Below are positions 25,601-36,262 of a DNA stretch of 64,000 nucleotides, in pieces. The first letter of the stretch is position 1. Each line of letters opens with the position of its first letter. Origin of the DNA: Pelodera strongyloides (Eukaryota; Nematoda; Chromadorea; Rhabditida; Rhabditidae); NCBI GenBank assembly GCA_036852015.1, contig JAANDG010000127.1, positions 236,881 to 300,880 on the forward strand, in the 5' to 3' direction. The notes beneath the pieces were generated by a model. That model made no database searches. It was given only the letters and a program-made list of their open reading frames with translations, and was not told the DNA's origin. The translations under genes and the position numbers were made by a program.

Positions 25601-25620
25601 TCTGTCTTCAGCAAATTCAT
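13603..25620 (-). CDS. SLC13 family sodium/dicarboxylate or citrate cotransporter
   Basis: Fifteen exons joined in consistent phase give 566 residues: 25525-25620, 24609-24716, 20552-20701, 20107-20261, 19086-19190, 18619-18759, 17378-17495, 16954-17024, 16545-16649, 15600-15694, 15309-15416, 14952-15031, 14624-14713, 14032-14169 and 13603-13743. The family moves Krebs-cycle acids with Na+ across the plasma membrane (INDY/NaDC/NaCT; nac genes in Caenorhabditis). Seen hallmarks are [11 protein letters not shown] near residue 80, [13 protein letters not shown], the two SNT sodium-site motifs at about 174-176 and 459-461, [24 protein letters not shown], and [15 protein letters not shown] at 500-514. 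The length is normal and no lesion was seen. The substrate cannot be assigned. Start: the first ATG of a 32-residue hydrophilic N-terminus. Several introns are large, the longest being 3.9 kb, and carry MITEs and a telomeric array. Confidence 0.93.
17277..17338. repeat. Interstitial telomeric repeat (TTAGGC)n
   Basis: About ten units of TTAGGC, some as TTAGAC, lie about 40 bp inside the intron that follows exon 17378-17495 of the SLC13 gene. On the coding strand they read GCCTAA, the opposite orientation to the array at 10237. They also inflate an open frame (lysine/proline repeat) that is not a gene. Confidence 0.92.
18841..18876. repeat. Perfect short palindrome
   Basis: ATATACTGTCAGTATTAGTA followed by its complement CTGACAGTATAT forms an almost perfect stem in an SLC13 intron. 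It may be a remnant of a hairpin element. No function is assigned. Confidence 0.7.
19408..19570. repeat. CT microsatellite
   Basis: An imperfect (CT)n tract interrupted by runs of T, in the intron between exons 20107-20261 and 19086-19190 of the SLC13 gene. On the coding strand it is (GA)n. The long open frames on both strands here are low-complexity artefacts. Confidence 0.95.
20865..20978 (-). repeat. Dispersed CCGCCTGAGGCG-family repeat
   Basis: On the minus strand it starts CCAGAAGGCTATCGCCGCCT GAGGCGAC and runs into ACTTGTGTGAAACGTTTGCA. It matches the copy at 7788-7925 over both blocks. It lies in the 3.9-kb intron of the SLC13 gene. Confidence 0.75.
21176..21539. mobile_element. Long hairpin element with TTAAAGGGATC ends
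   Basis: Arms of about 170 bp are near-identical reverse complements. They begin TTAAAGGGATCAGCTCACCT and meet around a short centre near 21355. The outer ends are TTAA on both sides, compatible with a TTAA or TA target duplication. It lies in the SLC13 intron 20702-24608 and has no coding capacity. Confidence 0.9.
21726..21805 (-). pseudogene. tRNA-like relic or SINE head
   Basis: On the minus strand an 80-base stretch starts GGACGACGGTAGCTTAGG CT and ends CTGGTTCCAATCCCGCCCGTCC. It has an A-box-like segment (TAGCTTAGGCTCACTGGTTAA), a B-box-like segment (GGTTCCAATCC) and about five of seven pairs in the acceptor stem. The T loop departs from GTTCRA, so it is unlikely to be a working tRNA. 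It may be the head of a tRNA-derived SINE. Confidence 0.4.
22140..22430. repeat. GCGC-rich imperfect direct repeat
   Basis: A unit of about 130 bp containing GGTGCGCGGCTCACTCACGG appears at about 22250 and again at about 22379 (GGTGCGCGGCTCACTTACGG). The base composition is much richer in GC than the surroundings. The 140-codon open frame here comes from the repeat. It lies antisense inside an SLC13 intron. Confidence 0.65.
24893..25053. mobile_element. MITE-like element, CCGGCCGG family, degraded copy d
   Basis: GCGCCGGCAGGTTTTTGAAA CACATCGAGTACACCAG is followed by the second core subtype and GATGCGTTTCAAAAACC. The outermost bases are eroded. It lies in the first intron of the SLC13 gene. 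Confidence 0.7.
25087..25452. mobile_element. Inverted-repeat element, arms about 110 bp
   Basis: The left arm (GTGTCCGGAATTTCAGAAAT ... GGCCAGGTACCGCAGTC) is the reverse complement of the right arm (GACTACGGTACCTGGCCGAA ... AATTCCGGACATTC). A spacer of about 140 bp separates them. A solo arm lies at 4390-4497 and a fragment in the phosphatase pseudogene near 34450. It is in the first SLC13 intron. Confidence 0.8.
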
Positions 25621-27361
25621 CCCGATTGGATTCAGCTTGCCCGGAAATCACCCTAAAACTTATATTCTATGAACTACCGTAAGCTACCGTAAGCCTACTG
25701 TACTTACTGTACCGTGTGGGACCGTAAGCTACCGTAAGATTACTACATCGTATGCGTATCATATCGACGACATGATACGCATACGGTAGTAAGGAAGCGG
25801 ATATAGAGAGTACTCACAAATAGTGGATGTTTTTAAAAGCTGAACGAACGATGTTTTACGACTTTTTAGAAACCAACAATTTATTATTTTTATAAAATAT
25901 GATACCCGATGTTGGTTTGACATGACACTACATGCATAGGACACATATACCGACGGCTAATAATAAAATAAATATAAAAATAAAAATATATGACGTCATC
26001 AGTATTATGGGCACCCGTCCAGTTCCCATTCTGCAGGGCCTCTATGCCCCAATGGCTTTTTGGAAAATGGAAAAATGGGCGGGACATGGGCCGAGAGAAT
26101 ATATTGAACTCGGAGGTTGAGGCACCAAAAGATGGACGAAATAGTATGTAGCTGTAAGAGATGTGAGGCATTCAGACAAAGTCCGGGCGAAATAGAATAC
26201 AGATGTAGAGACGCGAGACATTCAGACAGAGTCCCGGATATACACGGAGAAATTAGACGCTGACGATAATTACAAAAAAAGGAGAAGAGAGTGGGTGAAA
26301 AGCAGAGCCGTAGACATTCTCATACTGCATTCGGTAATTGATGGAGGTGACTAGTACTGGGAAATTAGCATACGTAGTTGGTTTCCGTAACGGATCGTGG
26401 AAATGCTACATTCTGTTCTTATTTCCATGAGATTATTGATGTACTGTATTTAACATTGAGCGACGGAGCAGAGCAATTCAGTCCTATTCGCGGAGATGAG
26501 CTTGGTGCCTGTGCAGCTATGTTTTCGCGCACCTGGTTGTGCGGCATGCCCTTGCGGTATTACCGCTAAAGTGTTTGCTAACCTCGTGCACCACATCAGC
26601 ACGGCGTGGTTCTTTAGATCTAATTTTAGTTAATGGATACCAGTGGTAAATCTAAATCAACAGCTAACCTCATGCCCAACATTATTCTGCTTGAGGCAAA
26701 AACATGAAAGAAACCGGCCGTTTCTTATAGAAAGGCCGCAAACTCGGCTCTTTGTAAGAAATTTGTCCGCCAGATGTTAGTTGAGCCTTTTTGCCGATGT
26801 CTACTCATACGCGCACATGTATATAGTGAATGGTACGAGCGCGCGAAATTCAAATTAAGGAATTCGCGGGTAGACCCTAGACGTGTAAAAGGGAACTTTC
26901 TTTGTATAGTAGAGATTGCTTCGAGAATAGACTTGTTTGGACTAGTCTGAACATTGTGACGTCTGCATCACTATTGAAGATTTTCGAATAGTTTCAAATC
27001 GCGGACGTTTACAACTCAACAATACAGTATGCATATTGAAATGCCAACTGGCGACGGCTTTCGAGGAAACTTGATTACAACAAGCAAAAAAATTTCGCGA
27101 AAGGGTGAAAATAAGCGCCTTAGAACCTGGCGAGAGTCTGGCGACGACTGGGCGATGTGCGCGTCGAGAATTAGGCACATCTCATTTTTTTTCTCCGCGC
27201 ATCATCACAGTTTGCGTGATCGCACAGCCGTATCGCTGTCTGCATTGTCGTATTGCTAGTTGCAAATTGTCAGGTAATAGAAAGTGATTTAAATATAAAA
27301 AATAAGTAAAAAAATTATTTTATCGAAGAGACTTTGTATTGCTGTGGCTTGCTCCAGACTC
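25621..27361. other. Intergenic: SLC13 promoter side
   Basis: This lies upstream of the SLC13 start and downstream of the acid phosphatase stop. CCGTAAGCTACCGTAAG units repeat at 25676-25742, and a short hairpin (ATGCGTATCATATCG / CATGATACGCAT) sits at 25749-25788. No exon was supported; the open frames here lack codon structure and splice context. Confidence 0.5.
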
Positions 27362-29565
27362 TCAGTTCGTATTCGCACATTGCTGAAACAGAAACGTATA
27401 ACATTTTAAAAAGAACAACATGATTCGCTTATAGGATTTCCTTAAAAACCTACCATGTTTTGGAACTACACACGTACACACTACACGAGACTATTTTATA
27501 ATTTTTCATATTAAAAACATTTTCACATTTAGTTCTAGCATACGGTAGATTTGTGATACCTGGAAACACCATTATTTTCCGTTAGGCATTTAGCCGGTGT
27601 AGTTTCCTTGGGCTCATATTCGATTAACGTGTAGATACGCAATTACTTTTAGAAACATTTTTACGGACGCACTATGATAAATTGGGCGTTTCTCAGCAGA
27701 GCATACACATCAGAAAATTGACAAATACAGTAATTGTGCTTCACATTTTAGATTTTATGTGACAAATTTATAAGAGTCTATGTGACAAATATCTCAGAAT
27801 TCTCAGGCGTTTGCTCGAGCAGACTGTTTGTAGTTTGTAGGTTCAACTCCCACACCCCTACACCGCAGTTTTTTGTTATGCTATTCATTTTATGTTTTAT
27901 CGGTCTCTTGCGAAGACGGACTAACCTAACATTTTATGCTCGCGAACTGATAACTAAAAGAAACCAAAAAATGTCTCACCTTCCAGAAATCGGTCGGTTC
28001 GTATGGTTTCACAATGGAGTCAATTGTGTCCAAATAACAACTATCACTATTTGGACACCCAGCAATTGTCTTCGTAATTACGCGGAATGGAGAAGCGGCA
28101 TCGTCAGAATAATAGACCTGAACATTTATCATAACGTGGTACCACGCTCCAGCGCCGCACAACGCAACAAATTGTGCTGCCATCCTTTTCGTGCCGCAAA
28201 AATGGGCTAATTCATCATATCTTGGCATAATCTGAGTAACTACAAAGTACAAAGTACAACTACAAAGTACAAGGTAAAAACGATTCTAAACCACAAACCT
28301 GAACATAGGGCTTCCCGTTGACGTCCTTCCACAATTCAAACGAGACCATGGCGGCGTAGTGCGGAGCCGAGCTTCCTAAAATAAAGTGGAATTGAAATTG
28401 ATTGCGCTTTAGTAAAGGGAAAGAACCATAAAAAAAAGTTTCATAAATTCTATTTTGCGGCAAGGGAACAGTTACGGGCGGGTCCACTAGCGGCAAGGGA
28501 ACAGTTACGGGCGGTCCACTTGCGGCAAGGGAACAGTTACGGGCGGTCCACTTGCGGCAAGGGAACAGTTACGGGCGGTCCACTTGCGGCAAGGGAACAG
28601 TTACGGGCGGTCCACTTGCGGCAAGGGAACAGTTACGGGCGGTCCACTTGCGGCAAGGGAACAATTACGGGCGGTCGACTTGCGGCAAGGGAACAGTTAC
28701 GGGCGGTCCACTTGCGGCAAGGGAACAGTTACGGGCGGTCAACTTGCGGCAAGGGAACAGTTACGGGCGGTCCACTTGCGGCAAGGGAACAGTTACGGGC
28801 GGTCCACTTGCGGCAAGGGAACAGTTACGGGCGGTCCACTAGCGGTCTACATTTGGTGACCGGCTACTGACGGGTTTTCTGTGGTCTGAGCAAGTATTTC
28901 GTTTTCCTACGTCTTTAACCCCCGCCTAATATTATGAGTTAGTAAGAGCTTCTAGTCAGTTTGGAGCTAAACGTATAAGACCTACAAGACTGACAGCTTT
29001 TCCAGTTGGATTACTGTTCGAGCACATATCAGCATAATTTGGAATAAGTTCACTAACCGAGTACGGTGCCTTTGTTGTGAAGTAGACGGAAGAGAGCCGC
29101 GATAGTGGAGTCGTGCTGCAATGACTTATTTTTAGTTTCCGTGAGAATGAATGTTCGTTTTTATTGCACCTGACCTTTTTGAGGATAAGCCGTGAACATA
29201 CTGCAACACCCTCGAGCACCTTCTCATAGTCAACCAATTCTGACTGTCTACCCTGGGCTTATTATGGCACATAATTGGGAAATTTGAATGTGTACTATGT
29301 AATGGTAACAAAAATAAATATAAAACATAAAGATGAACCCAAACTCCATCTTACCGCTGAGTAAATGTACATTTTGTAATCAGCCTTCTTGTTAATTTCT
29401 TCATGGAACCGGTCGACAATCTGCTTGGCGAGAACACCACTTCGGAGCATAACCAATTCTTTGTCCTCAGCGACACCAAGACCGGCTGAATATTAATAAA
29501 CTGTCAGAATAAGATACCTCGCTTATCCGTCTCTCTATCTTTCTCTCGCCTCTCTCTCCCTCTCT

Positions 29566-29596
<31 letters not shown>

Positions 29597-32500
29597 CCTC
29601 TCCCTCTCTCTTTTATTTTTTTGAGGTTTTTTTTCACTCTTCCCGTCTTTCTCTGACTCTTTCTTTTTGTAATTTTTTCCCTGCCTGGTTCTTTTTTTTT
29701 TTATTTCTTTTTCACTCTCCCCCCTCTCCTATCTCTTCCTGTCTCTCCGGCTCTTTCTCCTCTCTTTGTTCCTCACTTCTCAGAAAGTCTCATAAAAGTA
29801 CCTAATCCATTCACAAAGTCGTCAGTTTGAATAAAAGCGGCCTGCAGTTTGTTGTACATGTCCTGTGTGCACCAACTCGGAAGGGATAGATTGTATGCCA
29901 TCTGTAATTGGAAAGGCTCAAAGCGAAATACCGGCCGGTTTTTCAAACGCATCGAGAATACTAGCACCGTATGCAGCTTATGTAAATTAGAAGTAACTAG
30001 CATAAATTTAAATACGTTGGATTTCAGTTGTCCACGATGCGTTTCAAAAACCGGCCGGTATTTCGCTTTAGTTGGTTTTTCATTGGACGATAGGTCATAA
30101 AATCCAGGTCCCTGAAAACCTGTGAACGCTGGGAGTATGTTCCCAGCGTTTTCACCCACACCGTAAAAATGAAAAGATAAGCACTCACGTTAACTTTGAG
30201 TGTGTCGTGAATCTCTTGTATCATCTCGGCGTTGCTGACTGACTCTCCAGTTCCGACAGTCAAATCCAAAAGAAGGGGCTGGAAATGATAAATTGAACTC
30301 TGATTTTCAAACTAATAAACAGCGATGTATACGTTACTGGTTGTTCTTAAAGGGTCAGGCCCATTTCAAATTACTCCTATTTTTGATGACTCCACCGGAT
30401 TCTCCGTTTGAAATATAGTAGGCTGAATTTTTTTCCAATTTTCAGTCGCAAAATTCACGCAGTATTCAGCAATTTACCATGGCCAGTCATACCCAGCTAT
30501 CTATCGCAGTCTCTATTTACCATGGCCAGTCATACCCAGCTATCTATCATCTAATTGGGCAATGTGCTCTATTGGGCGTGGCAATTTCGATATTGGCCAA
30601 TCAGCGCGAATGGGCGTGACAACTGCGATTGATTGTTGTGTATGACTGGCCATGGTAAATTGCTGAAAACTGCGTGAATATTGCGACTGAAAATTGGAAA
30701 AAAATGCAGCCTACTATATTTGAAACGGAGAATCCGATGGAGTCATCAAAAATATGGGTAATTTGAAATGGGCCTGACCCTTTAATATATTATTCTTCTA
30801 TTAATTTGAACTTTACTTCTCATTATTATTTGCTGTTTATTGGTAGTCCTATTGATTTCCACCCATATGGATGTGGGCTAATGCAAATATATGTTAACCA
30901 GTCGGCTCACGCCGCCTGAGGCGACTTACATGGAAATATGGTTGGTTTCGCATACTTATATAAAGCTTCAAACGTATCATAAGAAATTCACATAATAGGT
31001 AACAATTGCATATGCATACAATAGCTGCGACACTCTTTTTATACCCGAACATGAAAATTTGCACTTCGTAACGCACATCGGTATGCAAATTAGGCTACAG
31101 TTACTCTTTTATATAATAAGATAAGAAGATATAATAAGAAGATTGTAATGTTATGTGGAGAGCTAAATAAATGATTATGCTAAATAAATGTAATTTTTAA
31201 TATGTAGACAGCTGCCAAGCTCCCCATTATATCCTGTATCTTGGCCAGGCTAAGTCCATGCCCTTTTCCTCTGGAAGAAAGGAAACCCACCGCGATACTA
31301 TGAATGTATTTTGAGTAGGCTGGCAATTCTTGTCTTCTCTTCCTTAGGAGATCAATTCTCGCGCACGAACTTGAACCCTCCTCGAGCAGCTAAAAAATTA
31401 ACGTCTTCGAAACGTATGTGTCTTCGTTAAAGGTTAAAGGGTATAACAGGCGGCTTTGAAACGTTGTGTGCCGCAATAAAAAAAGACTAGTTCCTAGAAT
31501 TCAGTTCCTAGAAATCAAGTAAAGTCCATGGAGATCTTTCAAACCGGCTACTATTTTTTCAAACAGGCTACTATGTAAGTAACCGGAGTGTAAACAATAT
31601 TTTAAATTCTCACGTTATCCTCACTAGAAGGCACACTATGGATTGCCATTGGAGTCCACTGGTCCGGCCATCCCTGAATATTCAAGATACCATGAGATCA
31701 TCATTCGTTATGTACTATGCCCTGTGATAACCTAATGGGGGGTTTCCAAGTATCCTAAAAATTCGGTCTGATTCTGTCAATACTAGCGTATTTCTGCACG
31801 AAATCTGAATATATAATATGAAAATTTTAAAAAAATATTCTCGTGTAGTTCCAAAATGACTGTGAATTTTCAGCATGCTTGGAAACCCCATAATGTGCCG
31901 ATCCGAGGCATTGCAGCGGCTTTGTATTCGGTATACTGTATACAGTATACTATTACATCTGACAGTATGGTGACGATTACTTCGATTACTTGGTACAGCA
32001 AGTCAAGAAAATTTTACTTTAAACGAAATAAAACTGAATATCAATTTAGAGCATTATTATGTACATAATTTACAATCACTATGTTTGGACCATTGTTAGT
32101 AGGAACTGTTGTGAAGCACGTTCGTCTTAGGGTATCATTTTGATTGTGTATGTATGTTTCGATGTATGTATAAATAAACTATTCATAACTCACGTCCACT
32201 TCAGTTGGGTGGAAAGTAGAGTGACTATAAAAGGCAGCCATGTTGGTAGCCGCAGACTGGATACAACGCGGAGTGTCGGCCGAACGAATGTATACCTAAA
32301 CAAAAATGTACGGTCAGAGGCCGTATTCACCAACATACAGGGAGCCCTGCCTAGGCTCACGTTCGCTCTGAATCTCTTGTGTTGGTGAAGAGTTCCCTGT
32401 GTGTTGGTGAATACGGCCTCAGCAGGAAGTGTGCACCTCGAGAGACTTACTACGCGCTGGATCCGTCGTAATAGCAGCAGTTTGAAGTAATTCTCCATTC

Positions 32501-33160
32501 TTATGGATGACGTCGCTTGTTTGTAAGCAGAAAAAAACCTAATAATAATGCTATAAGAACCTCAGTAGGCACGTAAGACTCGTTGATGAAACCGAATTTG
32601 GTCACATATCGATCGCGGAGCTTGAGTCCTTGTGCAAAGTGCTGCTGCATTCCGATCTGAATTACCATATTGTGAAAAGCGGTTTGTCTAAGTCAGACGT
32701 TTGGAATGGCTCTGTTCGTAAGTTCGGAAGGGCCTCAGTAAACACATACCTTGCTAAGTGTTCCCGGTGGAAGTCCCCAGTAATTAACGTACGGATCCGT
32801 AGGATATGTATAGATAGGGGTGCGGTCCCCGTGACGCCATAGCTGGAATCATTGATTCGTATAACACATACAAGTGTACAGTACAGGCATGCACACTACA
32901 AATCAGACACTATGTACTATAGTCTAAGCTCATGCAACTGTGTGAAACAAGCAGTTTCAACATCTATACAGAGGATCAGAGAAACACGTCCTACATTAGG
33001 TGAAGCAAGTTTCCAGGTAGCATGTGCTAATTTAAAACGTAACATGAAAATATCAGAATAACCATAAAACAAAAAAATAACTTACCACTTGAACTTGTAA
33101 CAATGTATCAGCGGATACCGCAGAGATCAAGCCAACCGCTAATAAGCTAATTAGTCGCAT
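27362..33160 (-). CDS. Secreted histidine acid phosphatase
   Basis: Thirteen exons in consistent phase give 406 residues: 33086-33160, 32750-32842, 32561-32656, 32194-32295, 31614-31673, 31210-31389, 30189-30278, 29802-29901, 29355-29485, 29058-29115, 28299-28375, 27980-28117 and 27362-27382. The enzyme removes phosphate from monoesters at acid pH, usually in the gut lumen, lysosome or secretions. A signal peptide (MRLISLLAVGLISAVSA) precedes LWRHGDRTP at residues 26-34, which holds the nucleophilic histidine (H29). HDSTIAALF at about 310 supplies the HD proton donor. Paired cysteines appear in the C-terminal CPNSDSC. The length is typical. The last exon encodes only six residues. The 180-bp exon 31210-31389 shows clear family similarity, but its donor (GTCTAC) is poor. 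A broken tandem copy lies just upstream. Confidence 0.92.
28456..28845. repeat. 32-bp minisatellite, about 12 copies
   Basis: The unit GCGGCAAGGGAACAGTTACG GGCGGTCCACTT repeats almost without change. Single substitutions mark a few units (CAATTAC, GTCGACTT, GTCAACTT), and edge units have ACTAGCGG. It lies in the phosphatase intron 28376-29057. Because 32 is not a multiple of three, all three plus frames stay open. That explains overlapping frames of 91-116 codons that are not genes. Confidence 0.97.
29520..29770. repeat. CT-rich microsatellite region
   Basis: About 250 bp of (CT)n, CTCCCT and T runs lie in the phosphatase intron between exons 29802-29901 and 29355-29485. On the coding strand it is purine-rich (GA). 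No gene. Confidence 0.9.
29918..30070. mobile_element. MITE-like element, CCGGCCGG family, copy e
   Basis: Well-preserved ends AAAGCGAAATACCGGCCGGT and CCGGCCGGTATTTCGCTTTA surround the second core subtype. It lies 16 bp upstream of exon 29802-29901 in the phosphatase gene (acceptor side). The insertion has left the splice site usable. Confidence 0.9.
30347..30785. mobile_element. Hairpin element with TTAAAGGGTCAGGCCC ends
   Basis: Arms starting TTAAAGGGTCAGGCCCATTT are inverted at the right end (AAATGGGCCTGACCCTTTAA) and extend inward for well over 150 bp. The left side carries an internal duplication of TTTACCATGGCCAGTCATAC. It is in the phosphatase intron between exons 31210-31389 and 30189-30278. 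Confidence 0.9.
30895..30990 (+). repeat. Dispersed CCGCCTGAGGCG-family repeat
   Basis: CGCCGCCTGAGGCGACTTAC is followed at the usual distance by GCATACTTATATAAAGC TTCAAACGTATC, matching the plus-strand copy at 57953. It lies in the same phosphatase intron as the TTAAAGGGTCAGG element. Confidence 0.7.
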
Positions 33161-33905
33161 ATTTCGACAAAGCGGAACTACGAATGCCCGTTTGCGATTT
33201 TTTGGGCAAGTCGCCTAATTTATCTCACCTTATCTTAAATGCAATAAAAATTTGATGCCCATCTTTCCACGTCAAACAAGAAGCGTTTGTTGCAGCCAAA
33301 AATACAGCCGGAATTGAAACATTATCAGTTATTGCTCAAGTTTATCAGAGACGCCGAAGGATACCGGCCATGAAAACGTTTAAGGTGGTGCCCTTTAAAA
33401 CTGATTCTGACTTCATTAGATTTTGAAATCAAAAATCAAAATGAAATCAGCATGTGCTAAGCGTTTATAGGAATTCGAACACACTAGGAAATTCCAGAAA
33501 ATACGCCAAACAATGCATTCCCTCATGCCTTTCTATATCTCTTCTTGTAAGAAATTTTCAAACATAATACAGTATTTATTACATAAAATACCATAAGATA
33601 AATTGCCGTGCATTAAAATGTGAAAATAGAGAAAACACTTAAAAATTCATATAAATAAAGCAAAAACAATGTTCGGAAATGAAAAACATCAATAAGCGAA
33701 TAGTCTATCAGAAACAATGTACCGTACGAGCAAAACTCCAACGTTAATAAATTAGAAAGGTTAAAGCACATTTAATTTTTCACAGTGACAATAGACATAT
33801 CGATTAAAAGATAAACTGAACGGTCTGTATTTAAAGCGGTATGGTGCGTGGTTTCAATTGCATACTGCAAAGTTGCATTCTACTCCAATCGCCTTGTCAA
33901 CACTC

Positions 33906-35445
33906 TCAGGCCGTATTTGCGCATTGCTGAAACAGAAAGGTTTAGGTAAACATAAACTCCTAATTTTCGTATTTCCGCATAAGATCTTTTCATGGGCATT
34001 CCCTAGTTAGGTGTTCCTGGGCTTTTACATAGTATTTTTATAGGTTCAAGCAAAATGAACAAGCTGATAGGTGGCGAGAGCTATATCGGTGATCCGGTAA
34101 CCACAGACTTCCGCAGGTTCAATACCCCAAATTTCCAATCGCTGTAAAATGGTTAGATTTTAGGTAATTAGGATCGATGCCTGTACTGCCTGTACATTAA
34201 TAAATCGATATTCTAACCTTCCAGAAATCTGTAGGTTCGTACGGCTTCACAATGGAGTCAATTGTGCCCAAAAACAACTATCACTGTCCGGACAACCAAC
34301 AATTGTCCTCGTAATTGCACGGAATGGAGAAGCGGCATCGTCGGAGTAATAGACCTAAACATTTGTCATAACATCGCTTCAGTTTTGCTTTTAGGAAAGG
34401 TGCGGCACCAAAAATGTGTGCCATGGTAGAGCCAAACCGGCGCCGCCCTTGTTTTCCGAGCCAAATGAAAATTACTGTGAAACCCGCAATTCCTAACACC
34501 TGGAACTGGCAGAGTTTCCGTTTTTTTACGCGTCGTATAGTCGTAAATAAGTTGGGATAGGTACACCAACCCAGCACAGCGTGTTTGTTGTGTAGAAGTC
34601 GAAAGAGGGCCGAAATGGTCGAGTCATGCTGGAAAGAATATCCTATTCTAGTTTCCATGTGCAATTGAATGCAAATTTCATCATTTGTACGACTGTGCTA
34701 GGAACTGAAACTCCAGGATTCAGAGGCCGGTCCCACAAAAATTTACCGTCTGCCACTCCTTTCTCTTACTCTCTTTCCCTTCTTATTAATTGCTTCATGG
34801 AACCGGTCAACAATTTGCTTGGCGAGAACACCACTTCGGAGCGTAACCAATTCTTTGTCCTCTGCGAGACCAAGACCGGCTGAAGTATATCTGTATCTAT
34901 CTGCCACTCCTTTCTCTTACTCTCTTTCACTCTGTCATAAATAACATGTCATAAATAAGCAAAACATTGAAACTGTATTTTCACCCTCTAATAAAGGGGC
35001 ACGCTCTTGAAGCGTAAAAAGATTTATTTATTTCCCAGTTTCCTACGACGTTCACAACTTCTACACCGGAAAGATAGTTCACCTTGGTAAGTGTTCCCTT
35101 TGGAAGTCTCCAGTAATTAACATACGGATCCGTAGCATATGTATAGATAGGGGTACTCTCCGTGACGCCATAGCTGGAAGTAAAGCAATAAATTCAAAGT
35201 CTTGAAAATCTGAATACACTACATGCACAAAATCAAACTACGAATCTAACGCAGTTGTGAAATGTGAAACGAAGCTCATACACGAAAAGCTCATCGACGT
35301 ATAGTAGGAAACTCTACATCGAAAAAACACGGACAACAGAACACTATACAGAAACCGAAACATAACTTACCACTTGAACTTGTAAAAGGGTATCAGCCGA
35401 TACCGCAGAGGTTAGCCCTAATGCTAATAGGCTAATTAACATCAT
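33906..35445 (-). pseudogene. Broken tandem copy of the histidine acid phosphatase
   Basis: Recognisable exon copies in the right order: 35371-35445 (signal peptide, intact), about 35078-35173 (RHGDRTP exon), about 34787-34873, 34571-34628 (HDSTISALF), about 34224-34360 and 33906-33926 (short last exon). Compared with the intact gene, the RHG exon has lost two bases (CACGGAGAGTACCCC against CACGGGGACCGCACCCC). That destroys the catalytic motif and shifts frame. The 34224-34360 exon has lost one base within GATAGTTGTTTTTGG, giving a stop a few codons later. Counterparts of exons 3-8 of the intact gene (32561-29802) are absent. The LAKQIVDRFHE exon loses its 3' end and donor. The region of the penultimate coding block holds a transposon fragment near 34450-34515. 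It cannot make an active enzyme. Confidence 0.88.
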
Positions 35446-35796
35446 AGTTGGACAAAGCGCAACGAGCAATGCCGGTTTGCGAGTCCGTGGCCAAGTCACG
35501 TTATTTCTCTCACCTTATCTCAAGTGCAGTAAAAATTTGCTGTCCATCTTTTCACGTCAGGAAGCAACGTTTACTGGTTTCTTGTAGCCAAAATACAGTC
35601 GTAAATTAAACTTATCAGACTTTATACTGAACAAAGACACAAAGATCATGCTATCACGCCTCTGAAAAGCCATTGTGGGTTTCTTCGTCCAGCAAATGCG
35701 CCATAGGTCTCTGAAGTAGAGTTCCTAATTTTCCATATGTTTCTGAACTTATAGAAATAAATCTTTACGCTTCAAGTGCACCTTTATTCAAGGTGG

Positions 35797-35925
35797 AAAT
35801 ACAGTTTCAATGTTTGCTTATGACATGTTCCGCAGAGGTCCTGAGCGGTAGGCGACGAGTTCCAGATGACAAATTGCTCGACGTCTTAGAGCTTCGAGAG
35901 CTAGGGCCAGGAGCACGTATAATAA
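35797..35925. repeat. Dispersed repeat shared with the left edge of the window
   Basis: TTTGCTTATGACATGTTCCG CAGAGGTCCTGAGC and the following GCGACGAGTTC..GATGACAAATT are almost identical to 1-115. The two copies are 35.8 kb apart in the same orientation. The class is unknown. Confidence 0.85.
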
Positions 35926-36262
35926 TGCCATATCCGCTAACTGATGCGAAGAAACAAAGCGTAGAACATTTATATGAATGGCTTCCATAGCACACATCGG
36001 CCAAGAGACACCGCCTTGGATTGGAGCTAAAATGAAGAAACCCAACTTCTGAAAAAGGAGCCTGGATTCCACATTATGACGATTTTATGTCTGAATAAAG
36101 TGCATTTTCCGATTCACCTACCCCCACAAACCAATAAGCCTCACACCGGTACAACTCCACCCACTTACAGAACAAATACCCGCATTCAATTCCATGATTC
36201 ACTTACCAAACCACAGTAATCCCGATCACATGGCATAAAACACCCCGCCAAATGCGGACGAT

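Noticed and set aside
27838..27860. T-arm-like GGTTCAACTCCC, possible tRNA
   Set aside because: No matching D arm, anticodon stem or acceptor stem upstream.
28456..28845. CRISPR-like regular array
   Set aside because: Units are contiguous with no variable spacers, and the genome is clearly eukaryotic.
28520..28870. Overlapping plus-strand open frames of 91-116 codons with repeats such as AAREQLRAVHLRQGNSYGRS
   Set aside because: All come from the 32-bp tandem repeat read in three frames, inside an intron of the minus-strand phosphatase gene.
31275..31295. A very short intron (GTGGGTTT...TTCCAG) in the phosphatase gene
   Set aside because: It would be only about 20 nt. The frame reads straight through with family-like sequence, so it is treated as exon 31210-31389.
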